Assembly (NCBI GenBank): GCA_029266295.1
Contig: JAQSXD010000006.1
Span: forward strand, 1-25,636
Direction of reading: 5' to 3'
From: Bacillota bacterium
GTDB taxonomy: Bacteria > Bacillota > Clostridia > Peptostreptococcales > Anaerovoracaceae
DNA: 25,636 nucleotides
The notes beneath the pieces were generated by a model. That model was not told where the DNA came from. It saw only the letters and a list, made by a program, of their open reading frames with translations, and made no database searches. How positions within the stretch are numbered: the stretch's first letter is position 1; each line of letters starts with the position of its first letter. The position numbers and the translations under genes were made by a program. Positions 1-8,617 of this stretch are shown here, piece by piece.

Positions 1-63
1 AAAAAACAGACCTCTTTCCCGAAACAATCCAGCGGATTGATTCTCATTACGGAAAGAAGTCTG
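1..63 (-). terminator. Intrinsic terminator of the NSS symporter gene
   Basis: Read on minus, a 13-bp stem (plus-strand arms 7-19 and 51-63, one G-U pair) is followed by six U residues (plus 1-6). The 31-nt loop holds a second perfect hairpin, CAATCC-AGC-GGATTG. It lies about 40 nt past the symporter stop codon, where a rho-independent terminator would be expected. Confidence 0.75.
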
Positions 64-103
64 CTAATTAACTTGGATTTATCAATCGGAGCAAAGCTAA
101 AAT

Positions 104-1474
104 TTATAGCTCCGACTTCAACATTCCAATGGATGTAAAGAAAACGATGATCAACAGGATCGGGCTGATATACTTCACAGAGTAGTACCAGATATTTTTC
201 AATCCAAATTTAATTCTTCCATGATTTGTCACTTCATTCATGACAACTTTCTTGCTCCAAGTGAAGCCCAGGATTAAGGAGCCTGCCAAGCCGATGATCG
301 GCAATGCGATATTGGAGGTCGCATAGTCATACAGATCGAAGAAGTTATAACCGAACACCTTGATCTCACTCCATGGTCCGAAGCTCAAAAGTGTAGGAAT
401 ACCGATGATCATGATCAAAGTACCGACACCAACAGCGGCTTTCACTCTGCTGATATGATACTTTTCGATGACGTAGGACACCGGAACTTCCAGCAAGCTG
501 ATGGCGGATGGAAGTGCTGCAAAGATTAAGAGCAGATAGAACCCGATTGCAGCTGCGATACCAAACGGAAGGTGAGCGAATACGTTGGGCAGTGTAATAA
601 ATACAAGTCCGGGGCCTGATGACGGAGCCAACCCGAAGGCAAATACCGCCGGGAAGATAGCAAAGCCTGCCAAAACGGACACCAACGTATCAAAAATAAT
701 GGTGATGGTCGCTGCTTTTGGCATATCTTCATCCTTTTTCAGGTAACTTGCATAGGTAACCATAATACCCATTCCAAGGCTCATGGTAAAGAAAACCTGA
801 CCAACGGCATCTACAAAGGTTCCGCTATCCACCTTTGAAAAGTCGGGCGTAAGATACCACTTGATTCCTTCCATTCCGCCGGGCAGAGTGGATCCAAGGA
901 TCGAGAGGACAACCATGATAATGAAGAGCGCCGGCATTAATATGGAGCAAACCTTCTCAATTCCCTGTGAAATTCCCTTACAAACAACCAGGATTGTCAA
1001 TACGCCGAAAAGCAGGAAAAAGAAGCCTGACAGAAGCATATCGCTGGAAGATGCAGCAAACATGTCTGCATAGCCTTCCGGTGAAAGTCCCGTCAGCTTA
1101 CCTGTTAAAGTAAGATATAAGTACATAATGGCCCAGCCACCCACAACGCAATAAAATGATAGAATAATAGAAGGGGCAAGCATTGAAAAAACACCGACGA
1201 TCTTATATTTTTTTGAATAGTGCGCATACGCGTCAACTGCATTCTTGCCGCTGTTTCTTCCGATAACAAATTCGGCAACCATGACCGGTATGCCAATAAT
1301 TACAAGTGCGAGCATATAAATAATCATGTAAGCACCGCCGCCGTTTTCTCCGACAACGTACGGAAACCTCCATATGCTTCCTAGTCCGACAGCCGAGCCT
1401 GCTGCCGCCATGATAAATCCCAGCCTGGATTTAAACTGATCTCTGGGCTGTCCAATTTTATCAGTATGTTTCAT
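104..1474 (-). CDS. Sodium-dependent symporter, NSS/SNF family
   Basis: This encodes a 456-residue inner-membrane protein of the neurotransmitter:sodium symporter (LeuT-type) family, which uses the sodium gradient to import amino acids or related amines. Near the N terminus it carries the family's unwound first helix: G-S-A-V-G-L-G-x-x-W-R-F-P-Y followed by N-G-G-G-A (about residues 26-48), which forms the sodium and substrate sites. About eleven hydrophobic helices follow. The length suits the shorter bacterial NSS branch. A GGGAGG ribosome site lies 10 nt before the ATG. The gene is separated from the nucleoside operon by that operon's terminator and has its own terminator, so it appears monocistronic. 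The substrate cannot be read from the sequence. Family assignment is secure; a link to nucleoside use is not implied. Confidence 0.93.
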   Translation of the reverse strand: MKHTDKIGQPRDQFKSRLGFIMAAAGSAVGLGSIWRFPYVVGENGGGAYMIIYMLALVIIGIPVMVAEFVIGRNSGKNAVDAYAHYSKKYKIVGVFSMLAPSIILSFYCVVGGWAIMYLYLTLTGKLTGLSPEGYADMFAASSSDMLLSGFFFLLFGVLTILVVCKGISQGIEKVCSILMPALFIIMVVLSILGSTLPGGMEGIKWYLTPDFSKVDSGTFVDAVGQVFFTMSLGMGIMVTYASYLKKDEDMPKAATITIIFDTLVSVLAGFAIFPAVFAFGLAPSSGPGLVFITLPNVFAHLPFGIAAAIGFYLLLIFAALPSAISLLEVPVSYVIEKYHISRVKAAVGVGTLIMIIGIPTLLSFGPWSEIKVFGYNFFDLYDYATSNIALPIIGLAGSLILGFTWSKKVVMNEVTNHGRIKFGLKNIWYYSVKYISPILLIIVFFTSIGMLKSEL

Positions 1475-1510
1475 TTTGTTTTTTCCTCCCTAGATTAAAT
1501 ACCGTGTCTC

Positions 1511-1539
1511 ATTTTAGTTTATGCTTCGGTCAATGAAAA
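1511..1539 (-). promoter_or_regulatory. Possible sigma-A promoter of the symporter gene
   Basis: On minus, TTTTCA (plus 1534-1539) and TAAAAT (plus 1511-1516) are separated by 17 nt, about 40 nt before the symporter start. The -10 is good and the -35 is weak, so this is tentative. Confidence 0.35.
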
Positions 1540-1570
1540 CAATCACCCTCTTTTTCCGTCGGATTCACCG

Positions 1571-1610
1571 CAAAAAATAAAATATGAAACCAAATCTGGT
1601 TTCATATTTT
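1571..1610 (-). terminator. Terminator of the nucleoside operon
   Basis: A perfect 14-bp inverted repeat (1579-1592 and 1597-1610) closes a 4-nt loop. On minus it is followed by a U-rich tract (plus 1572-1582). It lies just past the tautomerase stop codon and ends the operon. The plus-strand side has only a short U run. Confidence 0.8.
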
Positions 1611-1663
1611 GAAAACCCATGAAAGAGTATACCAAATAAGTGGGAAAAGTGAAAGAACATTTT

Positions 1664-2011
1664 TTATACTTCACTCAGGGTGCCTCTGGACCCCCATGTG
1701 TCAAGTGCGATCATGGACATGTATACTTGATGCTGTTCCAATCCGAGTTTTTCGTGGAAGAGTTCATACAGCTTTTCAATATAAGCCCTCTGAATTTCCA
1801 GTGCAACGGGCTTTCTGAAGTGGGTCTGGAAGTAAGCGCACTCCGCCGGTTCCCCCGCCCGGTAAATCTCGCATTCTGCGTCAATTCTAACCATGGTTCT
1901 CTCGTAAGGCTTTCCCGGCATGGTTGCAACCAGTTTTGCAATTTCATCTGCCAGAATTGCCTTTTCCCTGGATTCTATTTTTTTTGTTGTGCTTAAATGT
2001 ACAAACGGCAT
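1664..2011 (-). CDS. MIF-like tautomerase superfamily protein
   Basis: This predicts a 115-residue protein of the macrophage migration inhibitory factor/phenylpyruvate tautomerase branch of the tautomerase superfamily. The chosen ATG gives Met-Pro at the N terminus, so removal of Met exposes the catalytic Pro. It has AAAGGA about 9 nt upstream, whereas an in-frame ATG 36 nt earlier would bury the proline. Other family traits are the G-K-P segment (residues 33-35), the C-A-x-x-x-x-H stretch (58-64) and the C-terminal Q-V-Y-M-S-M strand followed by W-G near 106. The length matches MIF (about 114). Such proteins catalyse keto-enol tautomerisation of 2-oxo acids. It is the last gene of the nucleoside operon, 83 nt after deoB. 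Its role there is unknown; it could act on a keto intermediate from an atypical base or sugar. Confidence 0.8.
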   Translation of the reverse strand: MPFVHLSTTKKIESREKAILADEIAKLVATMPGKPYERTMVRIDAECEIYRAGEPAECAYFQTHFRKPVALEIQRAYIEKLYELFHEKLGLEQHQVYMSMIALDTWGSRGTLSEV

Positions 2012-2074
2012 TTTATCACATCCTTTCTTTTTCTCCTGTACCTCCACGATATATGGGAGGATTCGGATGAAATA

Positions 2075-2103
2075 CAGTGTCAGCCCTTGCAGTCTCAGCC
2101 CTT
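2075..2103 (+). repeat. Tandem 14-nt direct repeat over the deoB stop codon
   Basis: CAGTGTCAGCCCTT (2075-2088) and CAGTCTCAGCCCTT (2090-2103) differ at one position and are offset by 15 nt. On minus the first copy contains the last deoB codons and its TGA stop; the second lies just downstream. It looks like a small local duplication. Confidence 0.6.
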
Positions 2104-3288
2104 CACTCCAGAGGATTCTGAGACATCCTGCAAGAACGAGGTTCCTGCGGGATAGTTCTCAATCTGAAACTTCTCCGCAATGGTGGCCGCCACATCTGCA
2201 AAGGTTTCTCTGATATGAAGATTTACACCCTTTTGCAGCTTGGGACCGTAGACCAGAAGCGGGATATATTCCCGTGTGTGGTCGGTTCCCTTGGTCGTGG
2301 GATCGCATCCGTGATCCGCTGTCAGAATCAAAATATCATCCTCTTTCAGCAGACCCATGATTTCCGGAAGCCTTGCATCAAAATATTCCAACGCATCGGC
2401 ATAGCCCCGGGGATCATTCCTGTGGCCGTACAGCATATCAAAATCAACCAGATTTACAAAGAGCAGACCGTCAAACTCCGTTTTCAGATACTTGATGGTT
2501 GCTTCAATTCCCTGCTGATTGTTCCTTGTATGGTCGACCTTCGTAATCCCGATATGATTAAAGATATCTTCAAGCTTCCCTACCGCAATTACTTCCCGGC
2601 CAGTGCTCTTGAGATCTTCCATCACGGTTCTTCCAGGCGGATCGATGGAAAAATCTTTACGATTCTCTGTCCTTGTAAAACCAGTCTCAGGATTCCCGAT
2701 AAACGGTCTGCATATGATTCTTGAAACCGTATCCTCCCCCATCAGAAGCTCTCTGGCAATTTTGCAGATCTCGTACTGACGTTCCAGCGGAATCACCTCT
2801 TCGTGCATGGCAATCTGCATCAGACTGTCAGCGGAAGTATAGATGATGGGATATCCTGTTTCCATATGTTCTTTGCCAAGATCCTGAATGACCTTCGTAC
2901 CTGACACCAGATAATTTCCGATGACTTTTGTGCCGATTCGCCGTTCCAGTTCATCGGTAATTCTCTTTGGAAAGCCTTCCATAAAGATCTTGTAAGGCTT
3001 ATCCATGATCAGTCCCATCAGCTCAAAGTGCCCCGTAGTAGTATCCTTTGCCGGTGATTTCTCCAGGGATTTGCCGTAGGAACCAATCAGTTCCTCTTCT
3101 TTTTCCCCGTCGAGCTCCAACCCGTCAATATTGTATAACCCCAGCTTTTTCATGTTGGGTATTTTTAATTCGCCAACGAATTCTTTAATATGCTTCAGTG
3201 TGAAGACGCCTTCATCCCCATATAAATGCGCATCGGGCAATTCACCTACTCCGAAGCTGTCCAAAACAATCACTGTAACTCTAGCCAT
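2095..3288 (-). CDS. deoB: Phosphopentomutase
   Basis: DeoB interconverts ribose-1-P and ribose-5-P, or the deoxyribose forms, linking nucleoside phosphorolysis to DeoC and the pentose phosphate pathway. The 397-residue protein matches the family length. It has the alkaline-phosphatase-superfamily metal ligand in V-L-D-S-F-G-V-G (Asp10), the phosphoacceptor region K-D-T-T-T-G-H (81-87), and C-terminal metal ligands in V-D-F-D-x-x-x-G-H-R, T-A-D-H-G-C-D-P and T-D-H-T-R-E. A GGAGG ribosome site precedes the ATG. It follows the second permease by 79 nt and precedes the tautomerase. It is expected to be cytosolic, manganese-dependent and regulated with the rest of the operon. Confidence 0.97.
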   Translation of the reverse strand: MARVTVIVLDSFGVGELPDAHLYGDEGVFTLKHIKEFVGELKIPNMKKLGLYNIDGLELDGEKEEELIGSYGKSLEKSPAKDTTTGHFELMGLIMDKPYKIFMEGFPKRITDELERRIGTKVIGNYLVSGTKVIQDLGKEHMETGYPIIYTSADSLMQIAMHEEVIPLERQYEICKIARELLMGEDTVSRIICRPFIGNPETGFTRTENRKDFSIDPPGRTVMEDLKSTGREVIAVGKLEDIFNHIGITKVDHTRNNQQGIEATIKYLKTEFDGLLFVNLVDFDMLYGHRNDPRGYADALEYFDARLPEIMGLLKEDDILILTADHGCDPTTKGTDHTREYIPLLVYGPKLQKGVNLHIRETFADVAATIAEKFQIENYPAGTSFLQDVSESSGVKG

Positions 3289-3367
3289 CTTGATTCCTCC
3301 AAATCAATCACATGGATGCTGTTCTTTCACCGCAGCCCTGTTCGTTTCACAGCGGCCCTAGAAAGCG

Positions 3368-4291
3368 CTATTTTTTTCTTTCTTTCCTTCTCTTTGTGTT
3401 TACCGAACTGATGATCAAAACGATGATTGCCAGTACATACGGAAACATTTTTAGAATCGATGAGGGTACGCCGATTCCGGCAAGCTCAAGCTGTACACCA
3501 ATCGCTTCTGCCCAGCCGAACAGCAGGGTGACAAGCCAAACCAAGATCGCGTTGGTATTTCCAAAGATGACAGCGGTATAGGCTGTAAATCCTCTGCCTT
3601 GTACCATGTTCATCGAAAACTCAGACAAAATGACAGAAGACAGATAGGCTCCCGCCAAACCGGAAAACAAACCCGAGAGCAGGATGACACTCCATTGCAC
3701 CTTCTTCACGGAAATTCCCGCTGATCGGGCTGCCCCTTCCGACTCTCCCAGACTGACTACATTCATCCCGTAGACGGTCTTTTTGATCACGAAGTGAAGT
3801 GCAATTGCCATGAAGATCGCCAGGGGAACGATGAAGCTTTGATTATGTAATACAGAACCGATGAAAGGAATGTTTTCCAGAAAGTCCAGTTCCATGTTGG
3901 GTATTTTTTGAATATTGGCAGGCCGGATCATTCCCTGGGCTCCCAGCATCGCCTGCAATAGAAAGGTCGTAAGACCCACGCTCAGCAGATTCATAGCAAT
4001 ACTTGCCACAACATGATTCGCTTGGAATTTGATCACCACAAGCCCAAAGAGTCCGCTGTAGATCATGGTGCCCAGCATCGCTGCAAGCAGAGCGATGAGA
4101 ACACTTCCGTCGGACTTGGTGATGTAGGCGATGCTGATAAAGCTTCCCATCAGCATGAACCCCTCAATAGCAAGATTGGTAATACCGGCCTTCTCACACA
4201 GAATACAGCCAAGGGCAGCCAGCAGGAGGGGGGTTGCGATTCGTACTGCCGAAGAGATAACACTGGCATTAAACAGCAGATCCAGATCCAT
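3368..4291 (-). CDS. ABC transporter permease, nucleoside type (second permease)
   Basis: This 307-residue polytopic membrane protein belongs to the BPD_transp_2 permeases, the group that works with BMP-type lipoproteins (B. subtilis NupQ/YufQ-like). It begins with the typical segment A-T-P-L-L-L-A-A-L-G-x-x-x-x-E-K-A-G-I-x-N-L-A-I-E-G and has about eight to nine hydrophobic segments. The C terminus is highly basic. It overlaps the end of the preceding permease by 23 nt, with GGAGG upstream of its ATG, so translation is probably coupled. With the other permease it would form the membrane channel for nucleoside import. Nucleoside specificity is inferred from the phosphorylases, deoB and deoC in the same operon. 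Confidence 0.93.
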   Translation of the reverse strand: MDLDLLFNASVISSAVRIATPLLLAALGCILCEKAGITNLAIEGFMLMGSFISIAYITKSDGSVLIALLAAMLGTMIYSGLFGLVVIKFQANHVVASIAMNLLSVGLTTFLLQAMLGAQGMIRPANIQKIPNMELDFLENIPFIGSVLHNQSFIVPLAIFMAIALHFVIKKTVYGMNVVSLGESEGAARSAGISVKKVQWSVILLSGLFSGLAGAYLSSVILSEFSMNMVQGRGFTAYTAVIFGNTNAILVWLVTLLFGWAEAIGVQLELAGIGVPSSILKMFPYVLAIIVLIISSVNTKRRKERKK

Positions 4292-5414
4292 CTTTTTTCA
4301 TCCTCCTTCTCAGCTTAATTTTTCTGACCACGATGTTGGAGCTCACGGTTATAATAATGATGGCCATGGTGATCTGTGTAATGACCTGAGGAACCTCCGT
4401 CAAGCGCTCCATATTGCTCCCTCCGTTTTTCAATATCCCGAAGAATAACGAGGTAAAGATCACACCAAAGGGATTGTTGTTTGCAAGGAGGGATACGACA
4501 ATTCCGTCAAAACCAAAGGACGGATTAAATCCGGCCAGCAGCCTGTGCTGAACTGCAGATACTTCAATGACTCCGATAAGGCCCGCTACGGCACCGCTTA
4601 ATGCCATAGTCTTCAGAATCACCCGATTTGCATTCATACCGCCGTATCTAGCAAAATTCGGGTTGGTTCCCACAAGCTTGATTTCATAGCCAAGGGTTGT
4701 TTTATAGAAGATAAACGCCGTAATCAATGTGATTGCAATTGCAATATAAATTCCTACATTCGCGCTGGACGGTGCAAAGTAAGCAAGCCTGGGGAGCCAC
4801 ATACTCTCAGGAAACATCTTGCTGGCATTCATCTGAATTGCAGCGTCCGCATCACGCAAGGCATCCGCTGCGATATACTCTGTAAATAGCTTTGCGACAA
4901 AGTTCAGCAGCAAGGTCGATACGATCATATCCGTATTGAAATACACCTTCATTGCCGCAGCGATGAGGGCAAACAATGCCCCGCCCACCATGGCTGCAAG
5001 AAACGCTGCAAGGAGTCCCCATTTTCCCAGCTCTTCGGGGAGTGCCAGCATCACCGTAGAAGCCGCGATGGCCCCCATATAAATCTGGCCATCCACCCCG
5101 AGATTAAAAACAGCCGCCTTAAAGGGGATGCACACCGCTACCCCTGCAAGCATCAACGGCGCCGCCCACCTGACGCTCCCTGCAATGTCTTTTGTAATGG
5201 CCCTGTTCAGGCCTATCAGCACCGCGTCAGGGCTGAACCCTGATGCCGCCAGGAAAATCATAACGATGAGCACTGCCACCAGGGTCATTGCTACTTGTTT
5301 TCCGACCAATTTCAGCGAGTCCATGACCCGCTTGTTCTGCCATATGGCTTCTTTGATCTTCATCAGGTCTTTCTTCTTTATGGGTTCTTTCTTATTTAAA
5401 GATCCTTTATCCAC
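4269..5414 (-). CDS. ABC transporter permease, nucleoside type (first permease)
   Basis: This is the partner permease (NupP/YufP-like, BPD_transp_2), about 381 residues. A basic, charged N-terminal tail precedes the first membrane helix. The region V-R-W-A-A-P-L-M-L-A-G-V followed by A-A-V-F-N-L-G-V-D-G-Q is diagnostic of this subfamily. I chose the GTG at 5414 because AGGTGG sits 6 nt upstream and the gene then overlaps the ATPase stop by only 8 nt. A GTG at 5438 (389 residues, GGAG 12 nt upstream) is the alternative. It overlaps the next permease by 23 nt. The family is secure; the start is uncertain. Confidence 0.92.
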   Translation of the reverse strand: MDKGSLNKKEPIKKKDLMKIKEAIWQNKRVMDSLKLVGKQVAMTLVAVLIVMIFLAASGFSPDAVLIGLNRAITKDIAGSVRWAAPLMLAGVAVCIPFKAAVFNLGVDGQIYMGAIAASTVMLALPEELGKWGLLAAFLAAMVGGALFALIAAAMKVYFNTDMIVSTLLLNFVAKLFTEYIAADALRDADAAIQMNASKMFPESMWLPRLAYFAPSSANVGIYIAIAITLITAFIFYKTTLGYEIKLVGTNPNFARYGGMNANRVILKTMALSGAVAGLIGVIEVSAVQHRLLAGFNPSFGFDGIVVSLLANNNPFGVIFTSLFFGILKNGGSNMERLTEVPQVITQITMAIIIITVSSNIVVRKIKLRRRMKKDGSGSAV

Positions 5415-6933
5415 TATGGGCCACCTGCCTTTTCGCACCTAACATATACGCTCCGATCTCATATTCGTCCGCCTCACCCCGATGGAATTCCGCAACAATT
5501 TCCCCTTCATACATCACAAGGATGCGATCGGAAAGTGCCATAATCTCATCCAGCTCTGCGGAGATCAATAGGATTCCCTTTCCGGAATCCCTAAGTTCGG
5601 CAAGCTTTCCGTGTATATACTCAATGGCACCAATGTCCACTCCCCGGGTGGGCTGTGCCGCAATCATCAGACTGGGTTCTGTATCGAATTCTCTGGCAAA
5701 GACAACCTTTTGCATGTTCCCCCCTGATAAGGTCTTCAATTCATAGGAGGGGTCCGGTGTTTTGACCAGAAACTTGTCGCACAGCAACTTGGAGTGTTGT
5801 TTAATATGCCTGTGATTAAAGATGCCGTGCCTGGAAAATGGAGTTAAAAAGTATTTGTTCAGCAGTAAATTCTCACTGATGCTGCATACTGTGGAGGTAC
5901 CAGTTTTCAAACGGTCTTCCGGAATGTGGCTGAGCCCGTTCAGTCTCCTCTGCCTTATGGATAGTTTGCTGATATCTTTTTCGCAGAGGGTAATGCCCCC
6001 TCGGTCTGCTGCGATTAAACCGGCAATCACCTCGATCAGATCACTCTGACCATTTCCTTCTACTCCTGCAACACCAACAATTTCACCTCGCTTGACCTTC
6101 AAATTTATTTCTTTGACAGGCATTCTTCCGCCTCTTGGTGCCGTGCTGACCCCGCTAAGTTCAAGCAGTGTTTCTCCCGGGCAATACGCTCCGAAGGGAA
6201 TATCAAAATTCACTTCCCGGCCAACGATAAGCTCGGACAGCTTCCTGACATTCATATCCTTCGTCTCACCAAAGCCTGTCACCACACCCTTTCTCATGAC
6301 CGTTACCCGGTCTGTAGCTGCAAGCACCTCTTTCAGCTTATGGGTGATAAAGACGATGGTACAGCCCTGCTCTTTCAGCTTCCGCATGGTCTCGATCAAT
6401 GCGTCGGTTTCCGCAGGGGTAAGAACTGCCGTCGGCTCATCGAGAATCAAAATTCTGACCTCCCTGTATAGAGCTTTGATAATCTCCACCTTTTGCTTTT
6501 CTCCAACGGAAATCTGAGAAACCACCGCATCCAGATTCACCTGCATGCAGTATTTTTCCATAATTTTTTCGATTTGTATCCTGGCCTTTTTTTCATCAAT
6601 CACCGGACCTTTGCGGGGCGCACTTCCCAGAATAATATTTCGTAGCACTGTCTGATTCGGCATCAGCATAAAATGCTGATGAATCATCCCGATGCCCAGC
6701 CGGATTGCATCATTGGGGGAGGCAATGAACTGCTCCTTGCCGAAAATGCGTACGATTCCTTCATCCGCCTGGGTAAGACCGTAGAGAATGTTCATGATCG
6801 TTGATTTACCGGCGCCATTCTCCCCGATTAAGCCATGAATTTCCCCTTCACCCACCAATATGGTTACTTGGTCGTTTGCAATGACACCGGGAAATCTTTT
6901 TGTGATATTCTGTAGTTCAATAGCGTAAGCCAT
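5407..6933 (-). CDS. ABC transporter ATPase with two nucleotide-binding domains, nucleoside import
   Basis: This 508-residue fused ATPase resembles NupO/RbsA-type sugar and nucleoside importers. The first domain has Walker A G-E-N-G-A-G-K-S-T (37-45), signature V-G-E-K-Q (143-147) and Walker B I-L-I-L-D-E-P-T-A (161-169). The second domain has a degenerate Walker A (G-V-E-G-N-G-Q-S), a signature L-S-G-G-N-M-Q-K and an altered Walker B ending A-A-Q-P-T-R-G-V-D. That loss is normal for BMP-linked transporters, in which one site is non-catalytic. It starts 6 nt after the upstream phosphorylase stop with AGGAGG before its ATG. It would power the two permeases, with the lipoprotein at 8681-9751 as the binding component. 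Confidence 0.96.
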   Translation of the reverse strand: MAYAIELQNITKRFPGVIANDQVTILVGEGEIHGLIGENGAGKSTIMNILYGLTQADEGIVRIFGKEQFIASPNDAIRLGIGMIHQHFMLMPNQTVLRNIILGSAPRKGPVIDEKKARIQIEKIMEKYCMQVNLDAVVSQISVGEKQKVEIIKALYREVRILILDEPTAVLTPAETDALIETMRKLKEQGCTIVFITHKLKEVLAATDRVTVMRKGVVTGFGETKDMNVRKLSELIVGREVNFDIPFGAYCPGETLLELSGVSTAPRGGRMPVKEINLKVKRGEIVGVAGVEGNGQSDLIEVIAGLIAADRGGITLCEKDISKLSIRQRRLNGLSHIPEDRLKTGTSTVCSISENLLLNKYFLTPFSRHGIFNHRHIKQHSKLLCDKFLVKTPDPSYELKTLSGGNMQKVVFAREFDTEPSLMIAAQPTRGVDIGAIEYIHGKLAELRDSGKGILLISAELDEIMALSDRILVMYEGEIVAEFHRGEADEYEIGAYMLGAKRQVAHSG

Positions 6934-6939
6934 GGGCTC

Positions 6940-7752
6940 TTACCTCCTGAATTTTCCTTCCTCATCCCACTCCTTCATGATCTTCAGTGCTTCTGAAGCA
7001 GCCTTGCAAGCCTTTTCTTCTCCGTCGTTATAACCGAAGCTGTTCTTTTTACGATTTGCAACCACTGCCAATATAGCGCCCATGCGAATCCCGTGAAGAT
7101 ACGCCACGACAAATTGTCCGCCGGTATCCATTTCCAGAACTTTCACGCCCTGCTGCTCTGCATCGGACAAGATATGATTTGCCCATGAGGGCCAATAGGA
7201 ATCAGGGTTATCATTCAGAGGTCTGCCCTGTCCCATATAAAAAGATCCTGCTGTATATTCCAGTGCGAGGCCGTATTTATATCCAAGGCGCTCGCAGGCT
7301 TCCGCCAATGCCATGGTGACAATGGGGTCGCCGAAGGAAGGAAATTCAGGATCGATATAACACTCTGAGGTCCCGTCTTTGCGAATCACCGCATAGGGAA
7401 TCAGTAGATCTCCGCTGTCATATTCAAGGTCCAGACAGCCAGTTGTACCAACGCGGATGCAGGTATGTACACCAGCTTTTTTCAGCTCATTAAAGCAGAT
7501 TTCAGCGCTGAGTGCGCCGATTCCGGTTGATGTGGCACCTTGTTCCATCCCTTCGTAAACACCGCGTTTGGAAAGATAGTGCCGGTTATGTGCAATATCT
7601 ACCACATTCTCCCAGTTTGCTGCAATCTTTGCAATTCGCTCCGGGGAACCGGGAACAATGACATACCCAGGCATGTCGCCTTTTGATAAATGAAGATAAT
7701 AGGATTTTCCGTCTTTGGTTTTGGGATCAAGCACTTGATTTAGTTCTCTCAT
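6940..7752 (-). CDS. udp: Uridine phosphorylase-like nucleoside phosphorylase (paralogue 1)
   Basis: This 270-residue NP-I family enzyme should split uridine or a related nucleoside with phosphate into base and ribose-1-P. By comparison with E. coli Udp it keeps the phosphate ligands Arg39 (P-G-S-P-E-R), Arg57 (N-R-H-Y) and Arg100 with the loop R-V-G-T-T-G. It also keeps the uracil-recognition pair in Q-G-R (175-177). The ribose-binding E-M-E motif is E-M-D (207-209). An extended N terminus and an insertion after Q-G-R-P set it apart from enterobacterial Udp. It lies 26 nt after its paralogue with AGAGAGG before the ATG. Phosphorylase activity is likely; the exact base is not certain. Confidence 0.88.
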   Translation of the reverse strand: MRELNQVLDPKTKDGKSYYLHLSKGDMPGYVIVPGSPERIAKIAANWENVVDIAHNRHYLSKRGVYEGMEQGATSTGIGALSAEICFNELKKAGVHTCIRVGTTGCLDLEYDSGDLLIPYAVIRKDGTSECYIDPEFPSFGDPIVTMALAEACERLGYKYGLALEYTAGSFYMGQGRPLNDNPDSYWPSWANHILSDAEQQGVKVLEMDTGGQFVVAYLHGIRMGAILAVVANRKKNSFGYNDGEEKACKAASEALKIMKEWDEEGKFRR

Positions 7753-7778
7753 GATCTATACCTCTCTCAGTATCAGGT

Positions 7779-8579
7779 TTACCTGTTTTCATCTTGCTCT
7801 TTCAGAATTCTCAGCGCTCTGCTGGCCGCGCGGCATGCCTTCTCCTGGCCTCCGTCATCCAGCCATTCATTGGTTACCCGGTTAGCAGTTACCCCTAAAA
7901 TGGCGCCCATTCGCAGACCGTGTAAGTAACCCATGACCAAAGTGCCTGCTGTTTCCATATCGATGGCAGAAACCTTGCTGTTCTGCAGCCGGCTTACTAC
8001 CGTTTCTGCCTCCGGCGGCCAGAAGCTGTCTTCATCACCGTCGATTGGTCTGCCTTGACCGATATAGTATGAGCTGATGGAGCAAACCACACCAAGGGTA
8101 TAGGAATACCCCAGTTCATTACATGCCTGCATCAGTGCTTTTGTTACCTGGGGTGCAGCAAAAGCCGGAAATTCGGGCTGTACATAGTGCGTAACCGCAC
8201 CGCCTTTCCTCATGCAGGCGACGGGAATAATGAGATCCCCCACCTTAAGATCTGACCGGATGCTCTCTGCACTGCCTACTTTGATTGCAGTATGAACATC
8301 GATCTTAGCAAGCTCATTCACACAGATTTCTGCCGGCTGACAACCGATTCCTGTTGAAGTCATTGCAATATCCATGCCTTCATATTTTCCGGCTACGGTT
8401 TTGTATTCACGATTGTACGCGATTTCCTGCGCTCCATCCCAAATTGTTTCCACGATATCGGAAGCATTTTGATCACCTGGCAGCAATACATATTTAGAAA
8501 TTTCACCCTTTGCCAGTCTGAGATGATACACTTTTTCTCCTACGGTTGGAGCCGTCGCTTTTGACATTTGATCCGCCAT
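7779..8579 (-). CDS. Uridine phosphorylase-like protein (paralogue 2, divergent phosphate site)
   Basis: This 266-residue NP-I family protein aligns with paralogue 1 at the same residue numbers through the active site. It keeps Arg57 (N-R-E-Y), the Q-G-R uracil motif (175-177) and a D-M-E ribose motif (207-209). The other phosphate ligands differ: the usual Arg39 is Ala (P-G-D-Q-N-A), Arg100 is Lys, and the G-T-T-G loop is G-S-A-E. Phosphate binding may therefore be weaker or altered, and it could be a nucleosidase, a phosphorylase for another nucleoside, or the partner of a mixed hexamer. AGGAGG lies 10 nt before the ATG. It follows the lipoprotein gene across a hairpin-containing spacer. 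Family assignment is secure; function is inferred. Confidence 0.85.
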   Translation of the reverse strand: MADQMSKATAPTVGEKVYHLRLAKGEISKYVLLPGDQNASDIVETIWDGAQEIAYNREYKTVAGKYEGMDIAMTSTGIGCQPAEICVNELAKIDVHTAIKVGSAESIRSDLKVGDLIIPVACMRKGGAVTHYVQPEFPAFAAPQVTKALMQACNELGYSYTLGVVCSISSYYIGQGRPIDGDEDSFWPPEAETVVSRLQNSKVSAIDMETAGTLVMGYLHGLRMGAILGVTANRVTNEWLDDGGQEKACRAASRALRILKEQDENR

Positions 8580-8617
8580 ACAAATTTAACCTCCTGTTTT
8601 GATGAAAGATGCAGGGA

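Noticed and set aside
86..115. TCGGAGC/GCTCCGA inverted repeat at the symporter stop
   Set aside because: It overlaps the stop codon and is not followed by a U tract; the hairpin at 1-63 is the better terminator.
2215..2724. 169-codon plus-strand reading frame
   Set aside because: It lies wholly within deoB on the opposite strand, with no family resemblance or ribosome site supporting it.
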